Below, piece by piece: positions 1-7,145 of a stretch of 11,370 nt of DNA (position 1 is its first letter; every line of letters starts with the position of its first letter). The DNA comes from Desulfobacteraceae bacterium UBA2771. GTDB taxonomy: Bacteria; Desulfobacterota; Desulfobacteria; Desulfobacterales; Desulfosarcinaceae. Location: NCBI GenBank assembly GCA_002352605.1, contig DEIP01000184.1, positions 1 to 11,370 on the forward strand. The letters are read 5' to 3'. The position numbers and the translations under genes are program-made. The notes beneath the pieces were generated by a model that saw nothing but the letters and a program-made list of their open reading frames with translations, did not search any database and had not been told where the DNA came from.

Positions 1-41
1 ATTTTTGCGCGAGCCCTTAGGACGAAGTCTTTTCCGGGGAT

Positions 42-1178
42 TTAAGAATCGGGTGTGTCGAGTGCATTAGAGAGGAGATATAGGAAAGGGGATGGGTCAC
101 CAAGCAATCGAATCGACACATCAACGACGGTCAATGCCACAGGCCATCGGCGATAACCATCTTCAATTTTGACGAAATCCTTATGGGTGGTGACCAACAC
201 ATCGGCGCCTTTTTTTTTGGCCGTCTCGGCGATACGGTCAAAATCTTGGCGACCGTAACGATAGTGATCGGAAAAGGAGAAATGATGCAAAAGGATACAG
301 CCGACCGCTTTCAACGAATCGAAGAATTGACCGTTGTCCGCCAGTCCCGCGAAGGCGACTGCTTTTTTCCCCTTCAAATTGGAAATGTCCAGCGTTTCCG
401 TTAAAAAAGAATTATTTACCGGGTTGTTATTTCTGATCAGCGGTACGTGGGCCGTGTAAAAAACCGGCCGATCCACCGCCAAGGCGTCAAGGGTGGAAGG
501 CCTGACGGCTTTGTCGCCACGGGTAAGAATGACTGCATGCGCCCGATGCAACGCCGATACCGGTTCCCTCAAGAGGCCGCGCGGGAGCAGGCGTCCATTG
601 CCAAAGGGCGACCGGCTGTCCAGGAGCACCAGGTTAAGGTCCCGATTCAGCCGAATATGTTGAAAGGCGTCATCGAGCACAATGGCATCCGGATTAAAAC
701 GATTGACAGCCATCATGCCGATTTCGTATCGCCGTCTGCCCACGACCACGGGAATCCCTTTTAAAAGTCTGGCCATCAGGTAGGGTTCATCCCCGGCATC
801 TTCGGGGCCTTTTAATATCGTCTCGCCATCGCTGACGACACCACCCGTCTCTTCCATACGCCCGTGGTAACCTCTGCTGATCACCACAACACGGTATCCC
901 AGGTCCCTGATAATCTGAGCAATCAGAATCGTCATGGGTGTTTTACCCGTTCCACCGGCAATCAGATTACCGATGGAGACGACGCGGCATGGAAGGGTTT
1001 TGGATGACAGCAGGCCTTTTTCATACAGACGGGCGCGCAACCCCATCGCGCCGCCGTATAGTACGGAAAGAACGAGCAAAACGGTTTCAATGGAAAAAAG
1101 CGGCGCGGAAGCCGCTTCCCGGGCCGCCGATTCAATTCGGCACCTGAATCGTTCAATAACGTTTTTTAACCGGGTCAT
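42..1178 (-). CDS. lpxK: Tetraacyldisaccharide 4'-kinase (lipid A 4'-kinase)
   Basis: LpxK transfers a phosphate from ATP to the 4' position of the tetraacyldisaccharide-1-phosphate lipid A precursor, giving lipid IVA on the cytoplasmic face of the inner membrane. The 378-aa product has a hydrophobic N-terminal segment (about residues 28-46) that fits membrane attachment. It then has the family's P-loop, GNLIAGGTGKTP, at residues 70-81, followed by SRGYHG (101-106), GDEP (129-132) and the acidic DDAFQH motif (169-174). RLLPRGLLREP (196-206) and a C-terminal TTHKD motif are also typical. The P-loop sits about 20 residues further in than in the E. coli enzyme, so the N-terminus is somewhat long. 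The start ATG overlaps the waaA stop by four bases (ATGA), which argues for this start and for translational coupling. Beyond the stop, positions 1-41 show no gene start. Assignment is firm from the motifs and the neighbour. Confidence 0.96.
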   Translation of the reverse strand: MTRLKNVIERFRCRIESAAREAASAPLFSIETVLLVLSVLYGGAMGLRARLYEKGLLSSKTLPCRVVSIGNLIAGGTGKTPMTILIAQIIRDLGYRVVVISRGYHGRMEETGGVVSDGETILKGPEDAGDEPYLMARLLKGIPVVVGRRRYEIGMMAVNRFNPDAIVLDDAFQHIRLNRDLNLVLLDSRSPFGNGRLLPRGLLREPVSALHRAHAVILTRGDKAVRPSTLDALAVDRPVFYTAHVPLIRNNNPVNNSFLTETLDISNLKGKKAVAFAGLADNGQFFDSLKAVGCILLHHFSFSDHYRYGRQDFDRIAETAKKKGADVLVTTHKDFVKIEDGYRRWPVALTVVDVSIRLLGDPSPFLYLLSNALDTPDS

Positions 1179-2554
1179 CGGTTTAATCGATCAATTTGTG
1201 GGGCAGGCCCTAAAGGTCCAATAGATGCCATGGTTCGCTCAACAGCACCCCTGTTTTTAGCAAATACGGCGTAAGCCCGCCGTCCCATACAACGATTCTT
1301 TTCCTTGTTTACGATCAGTTCTAAGACCTGTTCAGCAAGTTGATCCGGGTCTTCGACACGGATCGCACCACCGGCATTTTCAAGGGTTTGGCAGATCCAG
1401 CGAAAGTCATCGGTGTGGGACCCGAAAAGAATCGGCTTGGCCACCGATGCGGGCTCCAAGGGGTTGTGACCCCCCGCTTTTACCAAGCTTCCGCCCACAA
1501 AGGCGACGTCAGCCAACGCATACAGCATTCGAAGGATTCCGATCCGATCGATCACCACCACCCTGAACGATCCTTTTTTCCTTTCCATTTGATCCAGGGT
1601 CCGAGATTCGACACCGGCACGGTTGAAAATTCTGCACACGTCCATCGCCCGACCCGGATCTCGCGGTGCTACAATCAGCACCGGATCGATACCGGACGCA
1701 CAAATCACCCGGAGTGCATTCGACAGCAGCTTCTCTTCCCCTTCGTGGGTACTGCCGGCCACCCAGATGGGCGCATCAGCGGAAAGGCCCAATTTATCCG
1801 AAAGCTGCTTCAGGTCGTCGCTGGAAACACGAACCGGATCCTGATCGAACTTAATGTTCCCCACCGTCTTCAATTTATCCTCAGAAACACCAAGCGCGCG
1901 GAACCGCAGCTGATCGGCATCCGTTTGAACACAGATACGGCTGAAAACCGACAGCAACGGGGAGATGAGAAAACCGATGCGTTTGTACCCACTAAAGGAC
2001 CGTTCCGAAAGCCGGGCGTTTACCAGATAAACGGGTATCCGACGTTGATTTAGCCGGTGGAGGAAGTTCGGCCAGATATCGGTTTCCACGATCACCACCT
2101 GTCGTGGTCGAATAACATTCAACGCCCGATTCACCGAAAAAATGGTGTCATAGGGAAAATACCTCACGGCCCTCACGTGCGGAGAAATCACCCGCATGGC
2201 CATTTCAAAACCGGTGTAAGTCGAAGCCGTAAAAACCAGCGACGCAACACCATAATGTTTGGCCAATGCGTTTACCAAGGGTTCAGCCGACAGCACCTCT
2301 CCCACGGAAAGGGCATGGATCCAGATGGGCTTTTGAGTATCGGCCGATTCAAGGTCCCTTCGGTTAGGCGCCGCCATAAACGATCTTTTAATAAATGTAC
2401 GGCGGTGTTTGATTCGAAACCACACCAGGGGGACCCAGATCGGCCACAACAGACAAATCACTGCCAGCATTAAAAAATTATATATAAAGAAAACGGATCC
2501 AAAGGACCAGGCTTTGGTTGTCCCCAAAGGGGATTTGCTTTGTTGGAAGTTCAT
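1175..2554 (-). CDS. waaA: 3-deoxy-D-manno-octulosonic acid (Kdo) transferase
   Basis: WaaA (KdtA) transfers Kdo from CMP-Kdo to the lipid A precursor and is anchored to the cytoplasmic face of the inner membrane. The 459-aa product has an N-terminal membrane anchor (about residues 21-46). It then shows IHALSVGEV (79-87), whose Glu86 corresponds to the conserved catalytic Glu of this GT30 family. VETDIWPNF (156-164), VNARLSERS (178-186), STHEGEE (268-274), APRDPGR (296-302) and GGSLVKAGGHNPLEPA (354-369) follow; this last is a strong family signature. Overlap with lpxK (ATGA) indicates one operon. The start is less certain. The ATG has no good Shine-Dalgarno, and about 20 polar residues precede the membrane anchor, where many homologues begin directly. 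The upstream DNA is an AT-rich inserted stretch, so the native start region may have been altered. Whether one or more Kdo residues are added cannot be told from sequence. Confidence 0.95.
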   Translation of the reverse strand: MNFQQSKSPLGTTKAWSFGSVFFIYNFLMLAVICLLWPIWVPLVWFRIKHRRTFIKRSFMAAPNRRDLESADTQKPIWIHALSVGEVLSAEPLVNALAKHYGVASLVFTASTYTGFEMAMRVISPHVRAVRYFPYDTIFSVNRALNVIRPRQVVIVETDIWPNFLHRLNQRRIPVYLVNARLSERSFSGYKRIGFLISPLLSVFSRICVQTDADQLRFRALGVSEDKLKTVGNIKFDQDPVRVSSDDLKQLSDKLGLSADAPIWVAGSTHEGEEKLLSNALRVICASGIDPVLIVAPRDPGRAMDVCRIFNRAGVESRTLDQMERKKGSFRVVVIDRIGILRMLYALADVAFVGGSLVKAGGHNPLEPASVAKPILFGSHTDDFRWICQTLENAGGAIRVEDPDQLAEQVLELIVNKEKNRCMGRRAYAVFAKNRGAVERTMASIGPLGPAPQIDRLNR

Positions 2555-2606
2555 TGATTTATTGAAATCCTAACCCGGATAAACCGGAAACAACAAATCG
2601 CAAGCA

Positions 2607-2653
2607 CCAAATTTCAAATAAATTCCAAATCACAATATCCAAATTTCAAATAA
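2607..2653. repeat. AT-rich 15-base direct repeat pair
   Basis: The 15-mer CCAAATTTCAAATAA occurs exactly at 2607-2621 and again at 2639-2653, a period of 32 bases. Related AAATTCCAAATC sequence lies between the copies. The repeats sit just downstream of the stop of the four-helix-bundle remnant. My recollection is that such AAATTTCAAAT-type tracts often accompany these genes in Desulfobacterota; this was not checked. Confidence 0.6.
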
Positions 2654-2675
2654 GAACAAAATCAACAGTTGATTA

Positions 2676-2799
2676 TCATTTTGATTTCTCCAATATTGAT
2701 GAAAGGATCTTCTTCAATTCAATTGCCTCTTGCATCAAACTTTGGGCATCATTACTGTTCTTTAAGATCATAAGGTTTGGAATTTTGATTTTTAGTCAT
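2676..2799 (-). pseudogene. Four-helix-bundle (23S rRNA IVP-type) protein, internally deleted remnant
   Basis: Two pieces of one protein family appear head to tail in different frames. From the ATG at 2799 the reading is MTKNQNSKPYDLKEQ and then a stop at 2752. This resembles the usual N-terminus of the family of four-helix-bundle proteins related to 23S-rRNA intervening-sequence proteins (…PYDLEER…). In the neighbouring frame, 2771-2676 reads MILKNSNDAQSLMQEAIELKK followed by ILSSILEKSK. Its last 25 or so residues look like the family's C-terminus (…LxQEAxELxKIxSSIxEKSK). Intact members are roughly 120-130 aa, so the central part of about 80-90 residues is missing and the ends are out of frame. 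The remnant lies between lptG and waaA in AT-rich DNA. Family recognition is from memory of the pattern, not from a search. The function of standalone members is not established. Confidence 0.65.
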
Positions 2800-2900
2800 T
2801 GTGATTTATTTGCTATTCGTCTTTTATTTTCTGACATAAAAAACACGAATTTCGAGATTAAGATACTAAATATCAAGATTGTCGGTTTCCTGCGATTTAA

Positions 2901-3977
2901 TCAATTCGCATTGAGCAGAAAAAAGCCGGAGACACTGAAAAACACCAGGTTGGCCACCCATGCGGCGACCACAGGCGGCATCATTTCCGCGTAACCCAGG
3001 GAGATGCAAAAGCCGTTGAAAATCCAGTAAAGAAAGGCGACCCCCAACCCATGGGTAATGCTCACCGGCATCCCCCCGCGCAATTTTCCGCGAAGGGCGA
3101 TTCCGGTTCCAAGCACGCTGAGAAAAATACAGACAAACGGCGTGGCAATTTTGCTGTGATAGTCGACCCGATAGCGAACGGCACCATAGCCTTCCCGCTC
3201 CACTTTTTCGATATATCGCCCCAGTTCAGCCAACCCCATTTCATCGGATCGTTTGGCCGCCTGGGCCAGGTCATCCGGATTCAGGTCCATATCGACCGCC
3301 ATCGTGTCGTGTAGCCGCAGTTGATGAACGCCGGTATCTTCTTCAAACAGCTGTTGCACCGAATCGTCAAGCCGCCAACGGCCGTTTTCAAAAACGCCTG
3401 ATTCGGCATCGACCCGTTCAATCAACCGGAAGTTATCGTCAAAGGTGTAAATCGTAATACCCACAACGCGCTTCTCTTCGGACGAATATTGTTTGACATG
3501 GATGATCTGTCGAGCGGCCCGCATCCAGATATCATTGGTTTTGGAGGCATAGATGTTCTTTTTTCGGACCTCCTGGAGCCAGATCTGGTTGGACTTGACC
3601 ATAAAAATCGGCACGACCAATTCGGCGATCACAAACATCCCTCCACAAAAAAGCACGCCGAGCACCAGGGTTGGCTTAAGTAATCGGCCTTTGCCGATGC
3701 CGCAGCTTTTCAGGGCAATCACCTCATTGTTCTTGCTCATCAACCCCAGGGCAACCAGTATGGACAACAGAAAGCCAACCGGTGCTATCTGAACAAAAAT
3801 AAAGGGAAGTTTGTACATCAAATAGACAACACACCGGTTTGCAGAAACGCCCGACTCCATAAAATTATCAATTTTTTCTATGAAATCAATGGCTAAATAA
3901 ATACTGAGCACCGCCGCCAGTACAATAAGAAAACAGACGAGTATCTCCCTGGCAACATAGCGAAATAGAATCGTCAT
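2901..3977 (-). CDS. lptG: LPS export ABC transporter permease LptG
   Basis: LptG pairs with LptF and the ATPase LptB to extract lipopolysaccharide from the outer leaflet of the inner membrane and feed it to LptC/LptA. The 358-aa product has the YjgP/YjgQ layout. Three N-terminal membrane segments come first (about residues 7-30, 45-75 and 93-120). Then comes the cytoplasmic coupling segment NNEVIALKSCGIG between segments 2 and 3, a large periplasmic beta-rich domain (about 125-260), and three C-terminal segments. I placed the start at the ATG at 3977, not the in-frame ATG at 3992. It forms a TAATG overlap with the lptF stop and gives the family-typical N-terminus MTILFRYVAREI. It is LptG rather than LptF by position and by the less hydrophobic tail; the two are paralogues, so this subdivision is slightly less certain than the family. 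lptB, lptC and lptA are not in the window. Confidence 0.92.
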   Translation of the reverse strand: MTILFRYVAREILVCFLIVLAAVLSIYLAIDFIEKIDNFMESGVSANRCVVYLMYKLPFIFVQIAPVGFLLSILVALGLMSKNNEVIALKSCGIGKGRLLKPTLVLGVLFCGGMFVIAELVVPIFMVKSNQIWLQEVRKKNIYASKTNDIWMRAARQIIHVKQYSSEEKRVVGITIYTFDDNFRLIERVDAESGVFENGRWRLDDSVQQLFEEDTGVHQLRLHDTMAVDMDLNPDDLAQAAKRSDEMGLAELGRYIEKVEREGYGAVRYRVDYHSKIATPFVCIFLSVLGTGIALRGKLRGGMPVSITHGLGVAFLYWIFNGFCISLGYAEMMPPVVAAWVANLVFFSVSGFFLLNAN

Positions 3978-5152
3978 TATTTCCGGACCCATTTCATGAT
4001 TCGTTCCCTAAGCGGTTTCAACCATCTGAAGGGGATCGGTTTTTCTTTGGCCGATCGTACCAGAAGATAAATGCCACATCCCCCCAAAATCACGTTTGGC
4101 ATCCACATGCCGATCACGGGCGGGTAGCTCCCATCCTCTCCAAAAGCCGACCCCACGGAAAGAAGCATGTAATAGAGCAGGAAAAAGAGAAGGGCGAGCC
4201 CGATCCCAACTGTTTTTTTGGAATCGCGGGTCTGGATGCCCAAAGGTACGGCCAACAGCCCCATGGTCAAGCAGGCCACAGGAATCGAAAACTTCTTGTA
4301 ATATTGAAGCAATGCGCCGAAATAAGCGCCCTTGTCGGTCTTGACCTGTTTCAAATGGGCCCTGAGATTGGACAGGGTCATTTCAGCCGGAGTTTTTACG
4401 GATATGCCGGGAGTAGAAAGAGCAGCTTTTAGATCCAAACGAATGTCGTATGTTTCAAAAGTAATTGTGTTAGAAGATCGCTTTTTCATGTCCATCTGGT
4501 TGATGGTCCCCTCAAACAACCTCAGATGATAAATCATCTCCTTGGGCTCACCGAAAAGCCGTCCTCTTCGTGCCACGACCGTATTGTTGACCCCTGAAGT
4601 ACGGCTGTCTTCAATTAACACATTTTGCAGTTCACCACTGTGCGGGTCTATTTTATTGACGTAAAGCATGATCTGTTTGAAATTGTCGTTAAACGTCCGC
4701 TCCTTCAAACTGACGTTCAGATTGGAGGCGGCCACATCAAAAAGCAAGGTCTTGAAACGTTCGGCGCCCAAGGGCACACCAAAAATAGTCATATACCCGG
4801 TAATCAACGTCCCCAGCAGGCTGAAGGTCAGCACCGGCGTCAGCAAGTGGTATACACTCACACCACCGGCCTTGAGTGCCATAATTTCATTGTCGCTGGA
4901 CATCCTCAATAAGGCCATCAGGACCGCCATCATGATGGACATGGGGATGATATACTGAAGGAAATAAGGCATGGTATATCCCAGCAGCAGACAGACCGCA
5001 CCGACACCGACACCATGATTGACAATCATGTCTGTGATATCCAGGATCCGTTTCATCAGGAAAATAAAGGAGAAGAATGCCAGGTTGAGAAAAAAGGGGG
5101 GCAGCATCTCCAGAAACAGGTACCGAAAGAGAATTGAAAGTGGATGCATCAT
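3977..5152 (-). CDS. lptF: LPS export ABC transporter permease LptF
   Basis: LptF is the second permease half of the LptB2FG complex that lifts LPS out of the inner membrane. The product is about 391 aa, slightly longer than E. coli LptF. It starts MMHPLSILFRYLFLEML and has N-terminal membrane segments near residues 15-35, 50-80 and 100-125. The coupling segment SSDNEIMALKAGGVS lies near 86-100. A periplasmic domain comes next, then C-terminal segments around GLLAVPLGIQTRDSKK, and a basic tail (KPLRERIMKWVRK). An upstream TTG at 5155 is also in frame, but the ATG at 5152 forms a TGATG overlap with the preceding 44-codon ORF. The next ATG (5149) is possible too. No Shine-Dalgarno lies at normal distance before the start. 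The nearest purine-rich motif is 26 bases away inside a hairpin, so translation probably depends on coupling to the small upstream ORF. Confidence 0.92.
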   Translation of the reverse strand: MMHPLSILFRYLFLEMLPPFFLNLAFFSFIFLMKRILDITDMIVNHGVGVGAVCLLLGYTMPYFLQYIIPMSIMMAVLMALLRMSSDNEIMALKAGGVSVYHLLTPVLTFSLLGTLITGYMTIFGVPLGAERFKTLLFDVAASNLNVSLKERTFNDNFKQIMLYVNKIDPHSGELQNVLIEDSRTSGVNNTVVARRGRLFGEPKEMIYHLRLFEGTINQMDMKKRSSNTITFETYDIRLDLKAALSTPGISVKTPAEMTLSNLRAHLKQVKTDKGAYFGALLQYYKKFSIPVACLTMGLLAVPLGIQTRDSKKTVGIGLALLFFLLYYMLLSVGSAFGEDGSYPPVIGMWMPNVILGGCGIYLLVRSAKEKPIPFRWLKPLRERIMKWVRK

Positions 5153-5286
5153 CAAATGTTGTCGCGGGGTGATGAGAACTCCTTTTTCTCATGCAAAATG
5201 GCGTCATTTTCATCGTCTGATTCTGACTCGACAAGTTCCTCTTCAGTCGGGTCGTCACTATCCAGTTCGTTATCGTTTTCTTCCAT
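5152..5286 (-). CDS. Small acidic protein of unknown function, coupled to lptF
   Basis: This 44-codon ORF encodes a peptide beginning MEENDNELDSDDPTEEELVE. Nineteen of its 44 residues are Asp or Glu. The first 28 residues contain 16 acidic and no Lys or Arg; three basic residues occur near the end. It has no membrane segment, signal peptide or cysteine, and is probably disordered. Support for translation is the Shine-Dalgarno AGGAGGTGA six bases before the ATG, the best in the window. The stop codon also overlaps the lptF start (TGATG). I do not recognise a family. It could be a true small protein acting with the LPS transporter, or a leader cistron whose translation delivers ribosomes to lptF. 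That it is translated is likely; any function is inference. Confidence 0.62.
   Translation of the reverse strand: MEENDNELDSDDPTEEELVESESDDENDAILHEKKEFSSPRDNI
5172..5192 (-). promoter_or_regulatory. 7-bp hairpin with an SD-like loop upstream of lptF
   Basis: Read on the minus strand, ATGAGAA and TTCTCAT form a perfect 7-bp inverted repeat around the loop AAAGGAG. It lies within the small acidic ORF, and its 3' side ends 19 bases before the lptF ATG. The loop contains the only Shine-Dalgarno-like sequence near lptF, but its spacing of 26 bases is too long for normal initiation. It could modulate coupling between the two reading frames, or be coincidence in purine-rich coding sequence. Confidence 0.35.
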
Positions 5287-5573
5287 GGGTGTTCACCTCC
5301 TCGGATGATAAGAGCCCATTCGCGCCCAATGTTTTTTTCACAGCCTTTTTCCGGACAGCCCGCAGCGCCTGCCGTAAATTGAAACCAACACACCTCGAAT
5401 GATCCGCCGGGCGATGCATAACGTCGTCCGTGTCATGGAGATCTCCGTCGGCAATTCGACCGATCACCAAAACCACGATGACCTGGAACATGACCGGTCA
5501 TCATCATCATGTGTGATCAGATCTTCAATACTACGGCATCCGCCGGAAAAAGAAAATGGAAAATCAGCAACCA
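5287..5573. other. Intergenic region upstream of the lptF cluster
   Basis: This gap of 287 bases between the FAD oxidoreductase stop and the small acidic ORF contains no convincing gene. It must carry any separate promoter for the LPS export cluster, but no clear sigma-70 -35/-10 pair could be picked. It includes the perfect palindrome ATGACCGGTCAT at 5490-5501, next to a (TCA)n run at about 5499-5510. A GATGACC/GGTCATC inverted pair (5478-5484 and 5496-5502) lies there too and could be an operator. No strong rho-independent terminator for the oxidoreductase gene was seen. Confidence 0.5.
5293..5301 (-). promoter_or_regulatory. Strong Shine-Dalgarno of the small acidic ORF
   Basis: The sequence AGGAGGTGA on the minus strand matches the anti-Shine-Dalgarno of 16S rRNA over nine bases. 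It is followed by a six-base spacer (ACACCC) and an ATG at 5286. It is the best match to a ribosome binding site in the window and decides that the 44-codon ORF is probably translated. Confidence 0.75.
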
Positions 5574-7145
5574 TCAGCCGCCCAACATCCGGGCAACGGC
5601 TTCCGCAACACGCTCGCCATCCACGGCACAGGAGACGATACCACCAGCATAACCGGCCCCCTCACCGCAGGGGAACAGCCCCTGGACCGAGACATGTTGC
5701 AGGCTCACAGAATCTCTGGGAATTCTAACCGGCGATGAGGTCCGGGACTCTACCCCGACCACCACCGCATCGTTGGTGAGAAAACCTTTCATCTTGCTGT
5801 CGAAAACCTTAAAGGCCGCCTGCAGCCGCCGACAAATGGCATCCGGGAGCCACTGGTGGATGGGGGAAACCACCACGCCCGGCGGATAAGAGCAGGTCGG
5901 CAAACGGGTGGAAGAACGATTGTCGACGAAGTCGGCCAGGCGCTGGGCCGGAGCAACCACCCCGCCGCCGCCGTTCTCGAACGCCGTCTGCTCCATGGCC
6001 AGCTGATGGTTCAGCCCGGCCAAAGGGCCTGCTGTATCCCGGGCGGCAATGTCAGCCAGTCGAATTTCCACCACCATGCCGGCATTGGCATGGGGGGAAT
6101 TGCGTTTGGAAAAAGACATGCCGTTGACCACCAGGGCGCCGTCCCGGGTGGACGCCGGTACGATAAACCCGCCCGGACACATGCAAAAGCTGTAAACACC
6201 ACGACCCTCCACCTGCCGGACGAGCGTGTAGGTGGCCGCCGGCAAGAAATCGCCCCGGCCCTGACCATGATACTGAATCCGGTTGATGAGTCCCTGGGGA
6301 TGCTCAACCCGGACACCCATGGCAAAGGGCTTGGCCTGAAGGGCGATCTTCTGATCCACGAGCATTTCGTAAACATCTCGGGCGCTGTGACCGGTTGCCA
6401 AGATCACCGCACGCCCCTCGATGCGGTGCCCATCGTCCAGGCGCACCCCCATCGCACGACCGCCGGTAACCGACAACCCAACGACTTTCTGCTGAAAATG
6501 AATTTCACCGCCGTAGGCTTCGATGGTAACACGCATGGCAGAGACAATTTCCGGAAGACGGTTGGAGCCGATGTGGGGGTGGGCATCGGTGAGGATGCAT
6601 CCATCGGCGCCGTGCTGATAAAACCGATGGAGCACGCGACGATGATCCCCCCGTTTCTTGGATCGGGTGTTTAGTTTGCCGTCGGAGAAAGTGCCTGCAC
6701 CACCCTCGCCAAAAGCATAGTTGGATTCGTGGTTCAGGATTCCCCGCCGATTCAGGGCCGCCACATCCCGCCGGCGGTACTTGACGGGCTTGCCCCGTTC
6801 GATCACCACGGGCCGAAGTCCCAGTTCCACCAGCCGCAAGGCGGCAAACATGCCTGCCGGTCCGGCACCCACGATGACCACCGGCGTTGCAGCGCGAACA
6901 TCACGGTAGCAAAAACCCGGCAGCGACGGCATCATGGCTTCGTCGTCGGCATAGACACGAATGCCCAGGTTCACCCGGATCCGTCGCTTGCGGGAATCGA
7001 TGGAGCGGCGGCTAACCACAAACCGGTCGGGGGCAAGTTGACGGCCCAGCTTCTTTTCCAAAGCCCGCTGGATCGCCTCCGGATAGGCCGCCTCCCGGGG
7101 CGACAGGACGAGAGAAACGCTCTCAGGCATCGGGTGTCGGCCCAT
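5574..7145 (-). CDS. FAD-dependent oxidoreductase, COG2509 type
   Basis: This is a 523-aa soluble flavoprotein of the uncharacterised FAD-dependent dehydrogenase group (COG2509-like); no substrate is established. An N-terminal domain (about residues 1-85) resembles the family's short alpha/beta leader domain. It is followed by the dinucleotide-binding motif VVIVGAGPAGMFAAL (89-103) ending in the acidic VIERG (114-118). GEGGAGTFSDGKLNTR (146-161) is a conserved block of this family, and ILATGHSARDVYEML lies in the middle. The C-terminal FAD-contacting motif is FPCGEGAGYAGGI with SCAVDGERVAEAVA. The reading frame overlaps the TerC-family stop. The ATG at 7145 gives a 23-base overlap, and an ATG at 7130 (MPESVSLVLSPREA) gives an 8-base overlap and may be the truer start. 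Neither has a well-spaced Shine-Dalgarno. The overlap indicates cotranscription with the TerC-like gene, but no joint function is evident. Confidence 0.88.
   Translation of the reverse strand: MGRHPMPESVSLVLSPREAAYPEAIQRALEKKLGRQLAPDRFVVSRRSIDSRKRRIRVNLGIRVYADDEAMMPSLPGFCYRDVRAATPVVIVGAGPAGMFAALRLVELGLRPVVIERGKPVKYRRRDVAALNRRGILNHESNYAFGEGGAGTFSDGKLNTRSKKRGDHRRVLHRFYQHGADGCILTDAHPHIGSNRLPEIVSAMRVTIEAYGGEIHFQQKVVGLSVTGGRAMGVRLDDGHRIEGRAVILATGHSARDVYEMLVDQKIALQAKPFAMGVRVEHPQGLINRIQYHGQGRGDFLPAATYTLVRQVEGRGVYSFCMCPGGFIVPASTRDGALVVNGMSFSKRNSPHANAGMVVEIRLADIAARDTAGPLAGLNHQLAMEQTAFENGGGGVVAPAQRLADFVDNRSSTRLPTCSYPPGVVVSPIHQWLPDAICRRLQAAFKVFDSKMKGFLTNDAVVVGVESRTSSPVRIPRDSVSLQHVSVQGLFPCGEGAGYAGGIVSCAVDGERVAEAVARMLGG

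Larger units (their letters stand above)
2555..2900. other. AT-rich intergenic insert between lptG and waaA
   Basis: This stretch of about 346 bases is much richer in A and T than the flanking genes. It separates lptG from waaA in what is otherwise a tightly overlapping cluster. It holds the remnant of a four-helix-bundle gene (2676-2799) and short AT-rich direct repeats (2607-2653). No intact gene or clear rho-independent terminator was seen, and no promoter could be assigned with confidence. The composition and the gene remnant suggest it arrived as a mobile or horizontally spread unit and has since decayed; that is an inference. Confidence 0.6.

Noticed and set aside
1..41. Possible start of a further gene after lpxK
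   Set aside because: No start codon with a ribosome binding site and no terminator was seen in these bases; nothing to annotate.
1340..2053. Plus-strand ORF (237 codons) opposite waaA
   Set aside because: It is antisense to conserved WaaA motifs and has a His/Pro/Arg-rich shadow composition.
2499..2517. CCAAAG/CTTTGG inverted repeat in the first codons of waaA
   Set aside because: It is only 6 bp, lies inside coding sequence and has no further context; likely chance.
3978..3992. Upstream ATG for lptG
   Set aside because: It adds five residues (MGPEI) not typical of the family; the ATG at 3977 forms the TAATG overlap with lptF.
5270..5491. Minus-strand ORF (73 codons) upstream of the small acidic ORF
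   Set aside because: It has no Shine-Dalgarno, overlaps the better supported acidic ORF and has no recognisable features, though its composition is not absurd. Conservation would be needed to revive it.
5856..6674. Long plus-strand ORF (272 codons) opposite the FAD oxidoreductase
   Set aside because: It lies fully antisense to a gene with clear motifs, its composition is the mirror of GC-rich coding sequence, and no domain or ribosome binding site was seen.
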